Positions 41,036-49,777 of a DNA stretch of 64,000 bases are shown here, one piece after another. The notes below the pieces were generated by a model. The model ran no database searches and had not been told where the DNA came from. It saw only the letters and a list, made by a program, of their open reading frames with translations. How positions within the stretch are numbered: the first letter of the stretch is position 1; each line of letters begins with the position of its first letter. The position numbers and the translations under genes are program-made. This stretch comes from Streptomyces sp. SCSIO 75703 (GTDB lineage Bacteria; Actinomycetota; Actinomycetes; Streptomycetales; Streptomycetaceae), in the NCBI RefSeq assembly GCF_036607905.1, contig NZ_CP144555.1, positions 2,604,001-2,668,000 on the forward strand. Direction: 5' to 3'.

Positions 41036-42016
41036 GTGGTCAAGCTCTCGGTCATCGTGCCGTTCTACAACGTGCGGCACTACGCGACGGACACTTTGGG
41101 AAGCCTGCGGGCGAACGCCGGTGAGGAGGTCGAATTCCTCCTCGTGGACGACTGTTCCGAGGACGGTACGGCGGACATCCTGCGGCGCGCGGCGGAAACA
41201 CTGCCGGGCGCCGTGCTGATCCGGCACGCGCGCAACGGCGGGCTGGCGACCGCGCGCAACACCGGCATCGACCGGGCGCGCGGCACGTACCTGACGTTCC
41301 TGGACGGCGACGACTGGATCGCACCCGGTCATCTGGCGCGGCTGCTCGCGGCGGCCGAGCGGCTGGGCTGCGACTTCGTGCGCACGGACCACGTGCAGTG
41401 CACCGGCCGGGCGCGCGGCGTCCACCGGGTGCCGCTGGGCCGCCGGGACGTGGTCCTGGACCCGCGCGGGGCGATCCTCCCGGCGGACCGCACGACGTGC
41501 GTGGACTACCCGTACGCGTGGGCCGGCGTCTACCACCGGCGGCTGCTCGACCGGGGCCTGCTGCGTTTCACCGACGGCCTGCGCACGGCGGAGGACCGGC
41601 CGTGGATCTGGCGGCTGCACCGGGAGGCGGAGTCGTTCGCCGTGGTGGGTCTGCTGGGCGTGTACTACCGCCGTGGCGTGGCCTCCTCCCTGACGCAGAT
41701 CGGGGACGTGCGCCAACTGGACTTCCTGCGCGCCTTCGACCAGGTCGTCGAGGAGACGGCCCGGGACCGGGACGCGGACCGGCTGCTGCCCAAGGCGGTC
41801 CGCACCTACTGCGCGGTGATGGCCCATCACCTGGGCGCGGCCGACCGGTTCGAGCCGGACGTCGCCCGCGCGCTGCGCTCGGGCGTCGCCGCCGCGCTGC
41901 GGCGCCTGCCGCAGCCGGTGCTGTCCGGGGTGCTGGAGTCGATGGACGCCCGGCGGGCGAACCGGCTGCGGCGGCTGCGACGCCGGTCCCTCCCGGCCCG
42001 GACGGCGGCCGTCTGA
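41036..42016 (+). CDS. GT2-family glycosyltransferase A
   Basis: 326 aa. GT-A domain: VKLSVIVPFYNVRHYATDTL, FLLVDDCSEDGTADILR, RNGGLATARNTGIDRARG and the DGDDWI metal motif. The C-terminal half follows YPYAWAGVYHRRLLDRGLLRF and DGLRTAEDRPWIWRLH. It is a near twin of the gene at 46413-47399, sharing those segments. The ATGA overlap with the polysialyltransferase-like gene shows they work as a pair. It probably makes the repeating backbone or linkage of the wall polymer on a lipid carrier at the inner face of the membrane. Confidence 0.85.
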   Translation: MVKLSVIVPFYNVRHYATDTLGSLRANAGEEVEFLLVDDCSEDGTADILRRAAETLPGAVLIRHARNGGLATARNTGIDRARGTYLTFLDGDDWIAPGHLARLLAAAERLGCDFVRTDHVQCTGRARGVHRVPLGRRDVVLDPRGAILPADRTTCVDYPYAWAGVYHRRLLDRGLLRFTDGLRTAEDRPWIWRLHREAESFAVVGLLGVYYRRGVASSLTQIGDVRQLDFLRAFDQVVEETARDRDADRLLPKAVRTYCAVMAHHLGAADRFEPDVARALRSGVAAALRRLPQPVLSGVLESMDARRANRLRRLRRRSLPARTAAV

Positions 42017-43602
42017 TGCCCGCGACGATCCGGATCTTCTGCGTCTCCTCCCTCGCGGGCGCGGCGGCGCTCGCCGCCGCGCTGGACGCCGGCCTGTTCG
42101 CTCCGGACGGGCGACGTCTGCTGCTGGTCGCGCACGGCGCCGAGGTGCCGGAGACCACGCCCGCGCCCGACGCGCTGCCGGGGTTCGCGCGGCTGCGGGA
42201 GCGCTTCGACGAGGTGCTGTCCTGGAACGCGGCCGTCGCGCCCTTCCACCCGGCCGCCTGGGCGCCCCGCGCCGACGACGTGCCGCTGTGGGAGCGGTAC
42301 CTGCGGCGGCTGTGGCGGCTCGGCGACGGCACGGTGCGGCTCGTGGTCGAGTCGGTCCGGGAGAACCCGTCGCTCGCCCTGTGCCAGGTGTTCACCGGCG
42401 CCCCCGTCGACGTCCTCGTGGACGGCCTCGCGGTGTACGGACCCACCGGGGAGAAGGTCGACCCCCTGGTCGGCACGCGCGTCGACCGGCTGCTGCACAC
42501 CGGCGCGGTGCCGGGGCTCGCCCCGCTGCTGCTCGCCGAGTACGGGGTCCCGGCGGTGCCGGTGCCGCCCGGGGCGCTGACGAGGGTGGCGGGCGAACTG
42601 GCCGGGGACCAGGCCCGGTCGCCCGAGGTCCACGAGGCTCACCGGACGCACCGGGCGCACCGGGACGGGGACGCGGGCGCGGGCCCGAAGGTGCTCCCGG
42701 CGGCGGACACGGGCGTGGCCGCGGACGGGCGCCCGGAGGGGGGTCCGCCCGAGGGGGCCGACACGCCCGGCCCCTGCGACACCCGCCGGAGGGCCGGCAC
42801 GCCGGGCGGCCGGCACACCGGCGCCGCTTGCGACACGCCCGGCCCCCGGCACACCGGCCCGACCGCCGACACGCAGGCCCCCGGCGGGGGGCCTGACCGG
42901 GACGCCCGCGTGCTCGTGCTCGGCGAGGCCCTGGCGGCGCGCGGCCTCGTCTCCCCCGCCGAGGAGACGGAACTGCTCCGGCGGACGGTGCGCGAGGTGG
43001 TCGCGCTGGGCCACCGGCACCTCGTGCTGCGGCCCCCGCCCGGCGCCCCGGCGCGCTGGTCGCGTCCCCTGGAGGAGGAGGCGGCGCGGCACGGCGCCCG
43101 CTGCGCGGTGGCGCCGCCGGGGCTGCCCGCCGAGGCCGCCCTCGTGCTCGCGCGGCCCGCGCTGGTCGTCGGCTGCCTCTCCGCGGTGCTGCTCACCGCG
43201 CCGGAGCGCCACGGCGTACCGGCCGCCCGGACGGGGGCCGGTCCCCTGGCGGTCCGGCGCACGACCCCCGCGCATCCGGACCGGCCCGCGCTGGCCCTGG
43301 TCGACGCGCTGGTGCCGGAACTCGGTGCCCCGCCCGCCGCGGCCCCGTCCCCCGGCGAGGTGGCCGCGCTGCTGGACGCGGTGGCGTTCACCATGTGCCC
43401 GGCGGTCCGCCCGGACCTGCGTCCGGCCGCCGAGGCGTACCTGTCCCGGCACCTGGACGGGCGGGCCCGGCGCCACTTCTCCCGCCGCCGCCTGGCCGCC
43501 CTCGGCCTGCCCGGCGCGGTCCCGGCACGGCTGGAGTTCCTGCCGCGCAGTCCGGCCGTACGCCGGCTCGCCCGCCGCGCCCGGAGCCTGACGCGGCACT
43601 GA
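42016..43602 (+). CDS. Polysialyltransferase-like protein A with a repeat insertion
   Basis: 528 aa. IRIFCVSSLAGAAALAAALDAGLFAP, LLVAHGAEVPETTPAPDALPGFARLRERFDEVLSWN, LVVESVRENPSLAL, LADLFADAP-like VDVLVDGLAVYGPTG, LLLAEYGVPAVPVPPGAL and, near the end, FTMCPAVRPDLR align with the paralogue B and with the alpha-2,8-polysialyltransferase family (PF07388). Between about residues 200 and 300 an insertion of about 95 residues is absent from B. It contains seven six-residue units (ADTPGP, CDTRRR, AGTPGG...) from an 18-bp repeat. A role in polymerising or transferring Kdn units is inferred. Overlaps GT2 A by 1 bp (TGATG). Confidence 0.75.
   Translation: MPATIRIFCVSSLAGAAALAAALDAGLFAPDGRRLLLVAHGAEVPETTPAPDALPGFARLRERFDEVLSWNAAVAPFHPAAWAPRADDVPLWERYLRRLWRLGDGTVRLVVESVRENPSLALCQVFTGAPVDVLVDGLAVYGPTGEKVDPLVGTRVDRLLHTGAVPGLAPLLLAEYGVPAVPVPPGALTRVAGELAGDQARSPEVHEAHRTHRAHRDGDAGAGPKVLPAADTGVAADGRPEGGPPEGADTPGPCDTRRRAGTPGGRHTGAACDTPGPRHTGPTADTQAPGGGPDRDARVLVLGEALAARGLVSPAEETELLRRTVREVVALGHRHLVLRPPPGAPARWSRPLEEEAARHGARCAVAPPGLPAEAALVLARPALVVGCLSAVLLTAPERHGVPAARTGAGPLAVRRTTPAHPDRPALALVDALVPELGAPPAAAPSPGEVAALLDAVAFTMCPAVRPDLRPAAEAYLSRHLDGRARRHFSRRRLAALGLPGAVPARLEFLPRSPAVRRLARRARSLTRH
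42757..42882 (+). repeat. 18-bp repeat, seven units, inside polysialyltransferase-like gene A
   Basis: Seven 18-bp units beginning with codon pairs of the type GCC-GAC-ACG or CGG-CAC-ACC. The frame-preserving insertion lies in the linker between the two halves of the protein. Same GACACGCC core as in the neuA tail. Confidence 0.88.
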
Positions 43603-43783
43603 CGGGCGTACGGCTCGCACGCCGCGCCGCCGAGACGCGGTGGCCCGCGAGCCGGACCGCCCACGAGACCGAGCGCGCACGAGACCGCGCACGGACCCCA
43701 CCCACCGCCCACGACCCCGAGCACGCACGAGACCCGGACACCCCGGGAGACCGGGCACCCCAGAAGAGCGAGGAAGGCTTCGG

Positions 43784-44962
43784 ATGACAGCGGCCGAACC
43801 GGCGGTGGCCCGCGAGGGCGACGCGCCGGCCCCCACCCCTCCCCTCCCGGCCGTCGGGCCCGCCCCGCGCCGTGGCCGCGCGGACCGGCTGCGCGCCCTG
43901 GACGGACTGCGGCTGCTCGCCGCGCTGATGGTCTGCCTGTACCACTTCGCCGGCAAGAACGGGGCGATCGCCGCCTCGTGGGGGCAGTCCCCCGGGCGGC
44001 TGTTCCCGTCGCTGTCCCAGGTGGCCGTCTACGGCTGCCTGGGAGTGCAGTTCTTCTTCGTCATCAGCGGTTTCGTCATCTGCATGAGCGGCTGGGGCCG
44101 GAGCCTGGGCGACTTCTTCCGCTCCCGGGTGGCCCGCCTGTACCCGGCGTACTGGGCGGCCCTGCTGATCGTGGGCGGCGCCTCCCTGGTGCTGCCGGTG
44201 GTGTCCGCGCCGCTGCGCGCCGACGAGTTCCTGCTCAACTTCACGATGCTCCAGCAGCCCATGGGCTCCCCGCGGGTGCTCGGCGTGTGCTGGACGCTCT
44301 GGGTCGAGCTGAGGTTCTACGCGCTCTTCGCGCTGTTCGTCATCTGGAAGGGCGTCACCTACCGCCGGGTGGTGCTCTTCTGCGTGCTGTGGACGCTGGC
44401 GGGTGTCCTCGCCCGGGTCGCCGACACGCCGCTGACCGACGAACTGGTGATGCGGGACCACGCGCCGTACTTCATCGGCGGGCTGGCGCTGTACCTGATC
44501 CACCGCTTCGGGAGCGATCTGCTGCTCTGGGGGATCGTCGGCGTGTCGTTCCTGCTGGGGCAGCGGTACTCGGTGACGGCCCTGTGGCACCCGGGGATGT
44601 CCGGCGACTTCCAGCGCAACCCGTACGTGATCCAGGCGATCGTCCTCGCCTCCTTCGCGGCCGTCGCGGTGGTGGCGCTGGGCTGGGCCCGGTGGGCGAA
44701 CTGGCGGTGGCTCACCGTGGCGGGTGCCCTGACCTACCCCTTCTACCTGGTCCACGAGCACCTGGGCTGGTTCGTCGTGCGGGTGCTGCACCGGGGACTG
44801 GGGATCGGGCCGTACGCGACGCTGCTGTCGGCGGTGGCCGGTCTGCTGACGGTGGCCTGGCTGCTGCACCGGTACGTGGAGCGGCCCTTCGGGCCCGCGT
44901 TGAAGCGGACGATGACCGGACAGGCGGCCCGGGTACGGGCCCGGGGCCGCGCGGCCGGCTGA
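43784..44962 (+). CDS. Membrane acyltransferase (acyltransferase family 3)
   Basis: 392 aa. RLRALDGLRLLAALMVCLYHFAG starts the family, with the catalytic-type His in YHF. VQFFFVISGFVICMSGW, DFFRSRVARLYPAYWAALL, SPRVLGVCWTLWVELRFY and FYLVHEHLGWFVV follow, with about ten hydrophobic helices. It is the OafA/WecH-type integral membrane O-acyltransferase that decorates glycans, here plausibly the wall polymer. ATG 43784 has an AGGAAGG RBS; longer in-frame starts give a low-complexity Arg/Pro N-terminus. It sits between the two mirror GT2-polyST pairs. Confidence 0.85.
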   Translation: MTAAEPAVAREGDAPAPTPPLPAVGPAPRRGRADRLRALDGLRLLAALMVCLYHFAGKNGAIAASWGQSPGRLFPSLSQVAVYGCLGVQFFFVISGFVICMSGWGRSLGDFFRSRVARLYPAYWAALLIVGGASLVLPVVSAPLRADEFLLNFTMLQQPMGSPRVLGVCWTLWVELRFYALFALFVIWKGVTYRRVVLFCVLWTLAGVLARVADTPLTDELVMRDHAPYFIGGLALYLIHRFGSDLLLWGIVGVSFLLGQRYSVTALWHPGMSGDFQRNPYVIQAIVLASFAAVAVVALGWARWANWRWLTVAGALTYPFYLVHEHLGWFVVRVLHRGLGIGPYATLLSAVAGLLTVAWLLHRYVERPFGPALKRTMTGQAARVRARGRAAG

Positions 44963-45000
44963 TCACGCCCCGCCGCCCGCCGGGACCGCCCCGCACGGCA

Positions 45001-45038
45001 CACCGGGCCCGCGCCCGGTGCGGGGCGCGGGCCCGGTG
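45001..45038. terminator. Terminator between the acyltransferase and polysialyltransferase-like gene B
   Basis: A perfect 16-bp stem (45001-45016 with 45023-45038) and a 6-nt loop between convergent gene ends, followed by a tandem GGCCGTCGGGGCCGGT repeat (about 45038-45070). Confidence 0.82.
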
Positions 45039-45069
45039 GCCGTCGGGGCCGGTGGCCGTCGGGGCCGGG

Positions 45070-46416
45070 TCAGGACGGGGACTGGGCGGCGCGGATGCCG
45101 CGCACCACCCGCCGCACCGTCGGGCTGCGGCGCAGCGCCTCCGCCCGGACGGGGCTGCCGCCGGGCAGCCGCAGGCTCGTCAGCCGCCGCTTCTTGAAGT
45201 ACTGCGGGTGCTCCGCCAGGTGCTCGGTGAGCCAGGCGGCCGTCTCCTCGCGCAGGTCTCGCAGTTTGCGGGACTGCATGCAGTAGCCCACCGCCCGCAG
45301 CAGCGGCGCGAGCCGGCCGGCGAGGGCGTCCAGTTCCAGCGGCTCGCCCACCGTGCCCGTCTCGGCGTCGGGCAGGGCCGCGTCGATGACGGTCAGGGGG
45401 ACGCGGTTGCTGTTCTCGTAGGGGGTGATGCGGTCCAGGAGCGTCGCGGTGCCGACCCGGGCCACCGGGATGCCGTAGAAGGCGGCGGCGGTCATCAGGG
45501 CCGTGGAGAAGCAGCCGACGACCAGGGTGGGCCGCAGGCGGGCGAACACGGTCTCCGCGAGGACCGGTTCGCCGAGCACGGTCAGCCGGACGCCCAGTCC
45601 GGCGGCGGCCGACTCCAGGGACCGGCTGTGCGCGGCGGGGGCGCTGGGGTGGGCCTTGAAGAGCACCGAGCGGTGCCCGGCCCGGACCGCGGCGCGCAGC
45701 ATCCGCAGGTGCAGGTCCTCCTCCTCGTCCCGGGTGACGAGGTCGATGGCCGAGAGGTACTGGCCGAGCAGGACCGCCGTGGGCGGCTCGTCGGCGGGGA
45801 CCCGCTCGGCGAGGACGCCGGCGCCCTCGCGGCCGAGCCGGTCCAGGACGCCGACGATCGCCTCGTGCGGGATCGGCTCGGAGGCGACGCCGTACTCGGA
45901 GAGCAGCAGGGGCCGCAGTCCGGGGACCAGGTCGAGATGGAGCACGCGCGCGATGCGGCTGCTCAGGGTGCGCGGGAGGCGGTTGCGGGTGGGGCCGTAG
46001 CTCATCAGGCCGTCGGCGTAGACGTGGACGGGGCTCTCGGCGAAGATCTCGGCGACCGCCCGGGACGGGTTGGCCTGGATGGACTCGCAGGCGATCTCGA
46101 CCGGTTCGTCGCCGAGGTCCCAGGCGAGGCGCACGGCCTTCTCCCACAGGTGCGCGTCCTGGGCGCGCGGCGACCAGCCGGCCGGGTGGTGGGGGCTGAT
46201 GAACGCGTTCCAGGAGTGCACCTGGTCGAACTCGGGGCGCAGTTCCTCGAAGCCGGGCATCCGGTCCAGCGGCGTGCCCACCTCGGGCACGGCGGCGGTG
46301 TTGCTGACGACGAGGATGCGGCGGTGGGCCGCGCGGGGCCCGAAGAGGCCGGCGCGCAGGGCGGCGGTGACGGTGGCCGCGGCGTACTGCGTGGCCGAGA
46401 AGAAGATCTGGATCAT
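45070..46416 (-). CDS. Polysialyltransferase-like protein B
   Basis: 448 aa. Same order of motifs as paralogue A: IQIFFSATQYAAATVTAALRAGLFGP, LVVSNTAAVPEVGTPLDRMPGFEEL, CESIQANPSRAVAEIFAE, LVLSEYGVASEPIPHEAIVGVL, KAHPSAPA and CFSTALMTAAAFYGIP near the end, without the low-complexity insert. It fits the alpha-2,8-polysialyltransferase family (PF07388) by eye. The likely CMP-Kdn-dependent role is inferred from the cluster. ATG 46416 overlaps the stop of GT2 B by 4 bp (ATGA). Confidence 0.78.
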   Translation of the reverse strand: MIQIFFSATQYAAATVTAALRAGLFGPRAAHRRILVVSNTAAVPEVGTPLDRMPGFEELRPEFDQVHSWNAFISPHHPAGWSPRAQDAHLWEKAVRLAWDLGDEPVEIACESIQANPSRAVAEIFAESPVHVYADGLMSYGPTRNRLPRTLSSRIARVLHLDLVPGLRPLLLSEYGVASEPIPHEAIVGVLDRLGREGAGVLAERVPADEPPTAVLLGQYLSAIDLVTRDEEEDLHLRMLRAAVRAGHRSVLFKAHPSAPAAHSRSLESAAAGLGVRLTVLGEPVLAETVFARLRPTLVVGCFSTALMTAAAFYGIPVARVGTATLLDRITPYENSNRVPLTVIDAALPDAETGTVGEPLELDALAGRLAPLLRAVGYCMQSRKLRDLREETAAWLTEHLAEHPQYFKKRRLTSLRLPGGSPVRAEALRRSPTVRRVVRGIRAAQSPS

Positions 46417-47399
46417 GCCGCCACTCCCTTGAGTCCGCCGCGGACGCGGCGCAGCGCCGTCAGGCGCTCCTCCCCCATGCCGGCCAGGGCCCCGCCCAGT
46501 TCCTCCTCGGTCATCCGGCCCAGCACCTCGGCGGCGGTCTGCCGCAGCCGGGCGTGGACGCCGCGTTCGAAGCGGTGCCGGTCGAGGAGCTGGTGGGCGA
46601 TGACGACGCAGTAGGTGCGCAGGGCCTTCGGGCGCAGCCGGGCCGCGTCCGGGTCGTCGGCGAGGGCGTCCAGGACCAGGTCGAAGGCGCGGAAGAAGTC
46701 CAGTTGGCGCACGTCGCCGATCTGGGTGAGCGAGGTGGCGAGGCCGCGCCGGTAGAAGACGCCGGGGAGCGCGGCGACGGCGTAGGAGTCGGCCCGGCGG
46801 TGCAGCTCCCAGATCCAGGGCCGGTCCTCGGCGGTACGCAGTCCGTCGTGGAAGCGCAGCAGCCCCCGGTCGAGCAGGCGGCGGTGGTAGACGCCCGCCC
46901 AGGCGTAGGGGTAGTCGACCATGGTGGTGTCGTCGACCGGGAGGATCGAGTCACGGGGGTCCAGGGCCACGTTCCGGCGGCCCTCGGGGGCGCGGTGCAG
47001 GGTGCGTTCGCGGCCGGTGACCTGGACGTGGTCGGTGCGCACGAAGTCGACGTCGAGGCGTTCGGCGGCCTCGACGAGGGCGGTCAGGTGGCCGGGGGCC
47101 AGCCAGTCGTCGCCGTCGAGGAAGGTGAGGTAGCGGCCCTCGGCGGCGTCGATGCCGGTGTTGCGGGCGGTGGCCAGTCCGCCGTTGTGCTCGCGCCGGA
47201 TCACCCGGGCGCGGGCGAGGGGCCGGGTCAGTTCCAGGAGCGCCTCATGGGTCTCGTCCTCGGTCGAGTGGTCGTCGACGAAGAGGAACTCGAAGTCGTC
47301 CCGGTCGTTGGCCGCGAGGCCGGCCACCGTGTCGTGGACCAGGGCCTCGACGTGGTAGCAGGGGACGATCACGGACAGGGTCGGGGGGCGTCGGGTCAC
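46413..47399 (-). CDS. GT2-family glycosyltransferase B
   Basis: 328 aa. GT-A motifs LSVIVPCYHVEALVHDTVAGL, FLFVDDHSTEDETHEALLEL, HNGGLATARNTGIDAAEG and FLDGDDWLAPGHL, then YPYAWAGVYHRRLLDRGLL and DGLRTAEDRPWIWELHRR. It is highly similar to GT2 A and paired with polyST B in the same way, but on the opposite strand. GTG 47399 gives the usual N-terminus. It probably extends or starts a second linkage in the wall polymer. Confidence 0.85.
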   Translation of the reverse strand: MTRRPPTLSVIVPCYHVEALVHDTVAGLAANDRDDFEFLFVDDHSTEDETHEALLELTRPLARARVIRREHNGGLATARNTGIDAAEGRYLTFLDGDDWLAPGHLTALVEAAERLDVDFVRTDHVQVTGRERTLHRAPEGRRNVALDPRDSILPVDDTTMVDYPYAWAGVYHRRLLDRGLLRFHDGLRTAEDRPWIWELHRRADSYAVAALPGVFYRRGLATSLTQIGDVRQLDFFRAFDLVLDALADDPDAARLRPKALRTYCVVIAHQLLDRHRFERGVHARLRQTAAEVLGRMTEEELGGALAGMGEERLTALRRVRGGLKGVAA

Positions 47400-47668
47400 A
47401 CGTGCACCTGGGTTCTCTCAGAGGCCGATCCCGGCGACCGTAGGAGGCGCCCGTCGTCGGGGGCCGAACACGCCGGGGCCGTGAGGTGAACACGGGATGA
47501 CGTCCCGCCGCCGGGCCGCGCGGCGGGCCGTGGGGCGGTTCGCGGGCACCGGGCGGACACGGGCGGGCCGCGGGGCGGTTCGTGCCGTTCGTGTCGCGCA
47601 TGTCGCCCCCGGATATCAATACGTGCGGGTAAGCAGATTTTCAGCCGTTCAGGCGGCATCCTCCCTCC

Positions 47669-48664
47669 ATGGCCACTGCGCAAGAGTCACCCGTGCACCC
47701 TCGTGAGCTGGACGACGTCCCCGGCTGGTTCTGGCCCCTCGACCAGGTGCTGTTCTCCTGGTTCCTGGAGTGGCAGGAGGGCCGGGGCGTCCACGGGGAC
47801 CTGCTGGAACTGGGCACCTACCTGGGCAAGAGCGCGATCCTGCTCGGACACCGGCTGCGGGAGGGCGAGCGGCTGGTGGTCTGCGACCTGTTCGGCGAGG
47901 AGCCGCCGGACGAGGCGAACCGGGCCGAGGCGCGGCGGTCGTACGCCTCGCTGACCCGGCGGGCCTTCGAGCGGAACTACCTCTCCTTCCACGCGTCGCC
48001 GCCGGTCGTCGTCCAGGCGCCCAGTTCGGCGATCACCGGCGAGGTCGCGGCGGGGAGCTGCCGCTTCGTCCACATCGACGCCTCGCACCTGTACGAGCAC
48101 GTCCGGGGGGACATCGGCGCGGCCCGGGAGCTGCTGCTGCCCGACGGCATCGTGGTCCTGGACGACTTCCGCTCCGAGCACACGCCGGGCGTCGCGCTGG
48201 CCGCCTGGGAGGCGGTGCTCAGCCGCGGGCTGCGCCCGGTCTGCCTCAGCGGCCAGAAGCTCTACGGCACCTGGGGCGACCCGGAGCCGGCGCGGGAGGC
48301 GCTGCTGGCCATGCTGGCGGCGCGCGACGACTGCGCGGTGAGCGAGGAGCCGGCCGCGGGGCACCGGCTGATCCGCGTGCGGGCCAAGGGCAAGCGGCTG
48401 CGCATGCCGCCCCTGCCCACGTCACGGCACCGGGACCCCGCTCCGGCGCCCGCGCCGGCTCCGGCGGCCCCGGCCGCGGCTCCCCCGGCGCCGACGGCAC
48501 CGGCGGGGAGTGCCCCGTCCGGCGCGCCGGGGGCCGCCGTCTCCGGCGCGGCGCACGCGCCCCGGCGGAGCGGCCGGACCCGGCTGAAGCGGCTCGCCGT
48601 GGACCTGTTGCCCCCGGTGGCCACCCGCGCGATCCGCCGCCGCCGGGCCCGCCGGACCCGGTAG
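47669..48664 (+). CDS. Class I SAM-dependent methyltransferase
   Basis: 331 aa. The core starts VHGDLLELGTYLGKSAILLGH (glycine-rich SAM loop). VVCDLFGE, CRFVHIDASHLYEHVRGDI and GIVVLDDFRSEHTPG follow, typical of the macrocin O-methyltransferase-like group that acts on sugars. The last 90 residues are Pro/Ala-rich, then a basic C-terminus (TRAIRRRRARRTR). It is at the edge of the cluster and may methylate a wall-polymer sugar. ATG 47669; divergent from GT2 B. Confidence 0.8.
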   Translation: MATAQESPVHPRELDDVPGWFWPLDQVLFSWFLEWQEGRGVHGDLLELGTYLGKSAILLGHRLREGERLVVCDLFGEEPPDEANRAEARRSYASLTRRAFERNYLSFHASPPVVVQAPSSAITGEVAAGSCRFVHIDASHLYEHVRGDIGAARELLLPDGIVVLDDFRSEHTPGVALAAWEAVLSRGLRPVCLSGQKLYGTWGDPEPAREALLAMLAARDDCAVSEEPAAGHRLIRVRAKGKRLRMPPLPTSRHRDPAPAPAPAPAAPAAAPPAPTAPAGSAPSGAPGAAVSGAAHAPRRSGRTRLKRLAVDLLPPVATRAIRRRRARRTR

Positions 48665-48708
48665 CGTCCCGGCCCGCCGCGGGGCCGGGCCCCACTCCCC
48701 CGGGCCGT

Positions 48709-49694
48709 CCCGGCCAGACGGCGCCTCCGGGCGGGTCCTGCGCGCCCGGTACGCGGTCGCCGCCGACGGCGGACGCTCGGCCGTGCGCCGCTCGCTCGGC
48801 GTCGCGATGGCCGGCGAAGCCCTCGACCCGGGCCCGACCCTCGTGGCCGACGTGCGTGTACGCGGCCTGGACCGGGAGCACTGGCACATCTTCCCGGGCG
48901 ACGGCGGGGAGGACGACGTGCTCGCGCTCTGCCCGCTGGCCGGCACCGAGGACTTCCAGCTCGTCGTCCGCCTCCCGGAGGGCACGTCGGCGGACCTCTC
49001 CCCGGACGGGGTGCGCCGGGCGGTCGCGGAGCGCACCCACCTCTCCGCCGGGGACGTCACCGAGGTGCGCTGGGCCTCCGGTTTCCGGCCGCGCGCGGCG
49101 CTGGCCGACCGGTTCCGGGCGGGCCGGGTCCTCCTCGCCGGGGACGCGGCGCACGTGCACTCCCCGGCGGGCGGACAGGGGCTGAACACGAGCGTCCAGG
49201 ACGCCTACAACCTGGGCTGGAAACTGGGCGCCGTGCTCCTCGACGGCGCCCCGGACACGCTCCTGGACAGCTACGAGGAGGAACGGCGCGCCGTCGCCGC
49301 CGCGATGCTCGGCCTGTCCACCGGCGTCCACCGCGGCGAGGTGCGGCGCGGCGGGGCCACCCGGCAGCTCGGGCTCGGCTACCGGGACTCGTCCCTCACC
49401 GCCGAGACCCGGCCGGCCCCGGACGGCGCGCTGCGGGCGGGCGACCGCGCGCCCGACGGCACGGTGGCGGGCACCCGGCTCTTCGACGCCTTCCGCGGAC
49501 CGCACTGGACACTGCTCGCGCTGGGCGTGCCCGCCCCGGAGGCGGTGCCGGCCGCGGTGCGTGTGGTGCGCGGTCCGGCGCACGGGGCGTACGGCACGGG
49601 ACTGTTCCTCGTACGGCCCGACGGCTACGTCGGCTGGGCCGGACCGGGCCCGGACGGCCCCGGCGCCCACCTGGCCCGGTTCGGGGTGCGCTGA
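48709..49694 (+). pseudogene. FAD-dependent aromatic monooxygenase, 5'-truncated remnant
   Basis: The frame from about 48709 carries the middle and C-terminal parts of a PheA/TfdB-type hydroxylase: the NAD(P)H/FAD DG motif ADGGRSAVRR, GD motif LLAGDAAHVHSPAGGQGLNTSVQDA, then the thioredoxin-like tail. The first 150 residues or so, including the N-terminal GxGxxG FAD fold, are missing. Upstream is the methyltransferase stop 45 bp away and no start or RBS. A GTG at 48783 opens a 303-aa frame but would cut into the FAD domain. I regard it as a decayed gene left by a rearrangement at the wall-cluster edge; a function as a short protein is unlikely. Confidence 0.72.
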
Positions 49695-49777
49695 GCGGGC
49701 CGCCGGGCGCGGGGCCGAGGACGGGCAGGGGCCGGGACGACCGGGAGCCGGCGGGGTCCGGGAGGGCGGTCAGGCGC

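Noticed and set aside
38163..42882. 18-bp repeat arrays as a CRISPR array
   Set aside because: Units are contiguous, in coding sequence and without spacers; no cas gene is in the window.
48783..49694. Short functional monooxygenase starting at GTG 48783
   Set aside because: The start cuts into the FAD domain, has no RBS, and the upstream frame still encodes the family, so it is the remnant of a longer gene.
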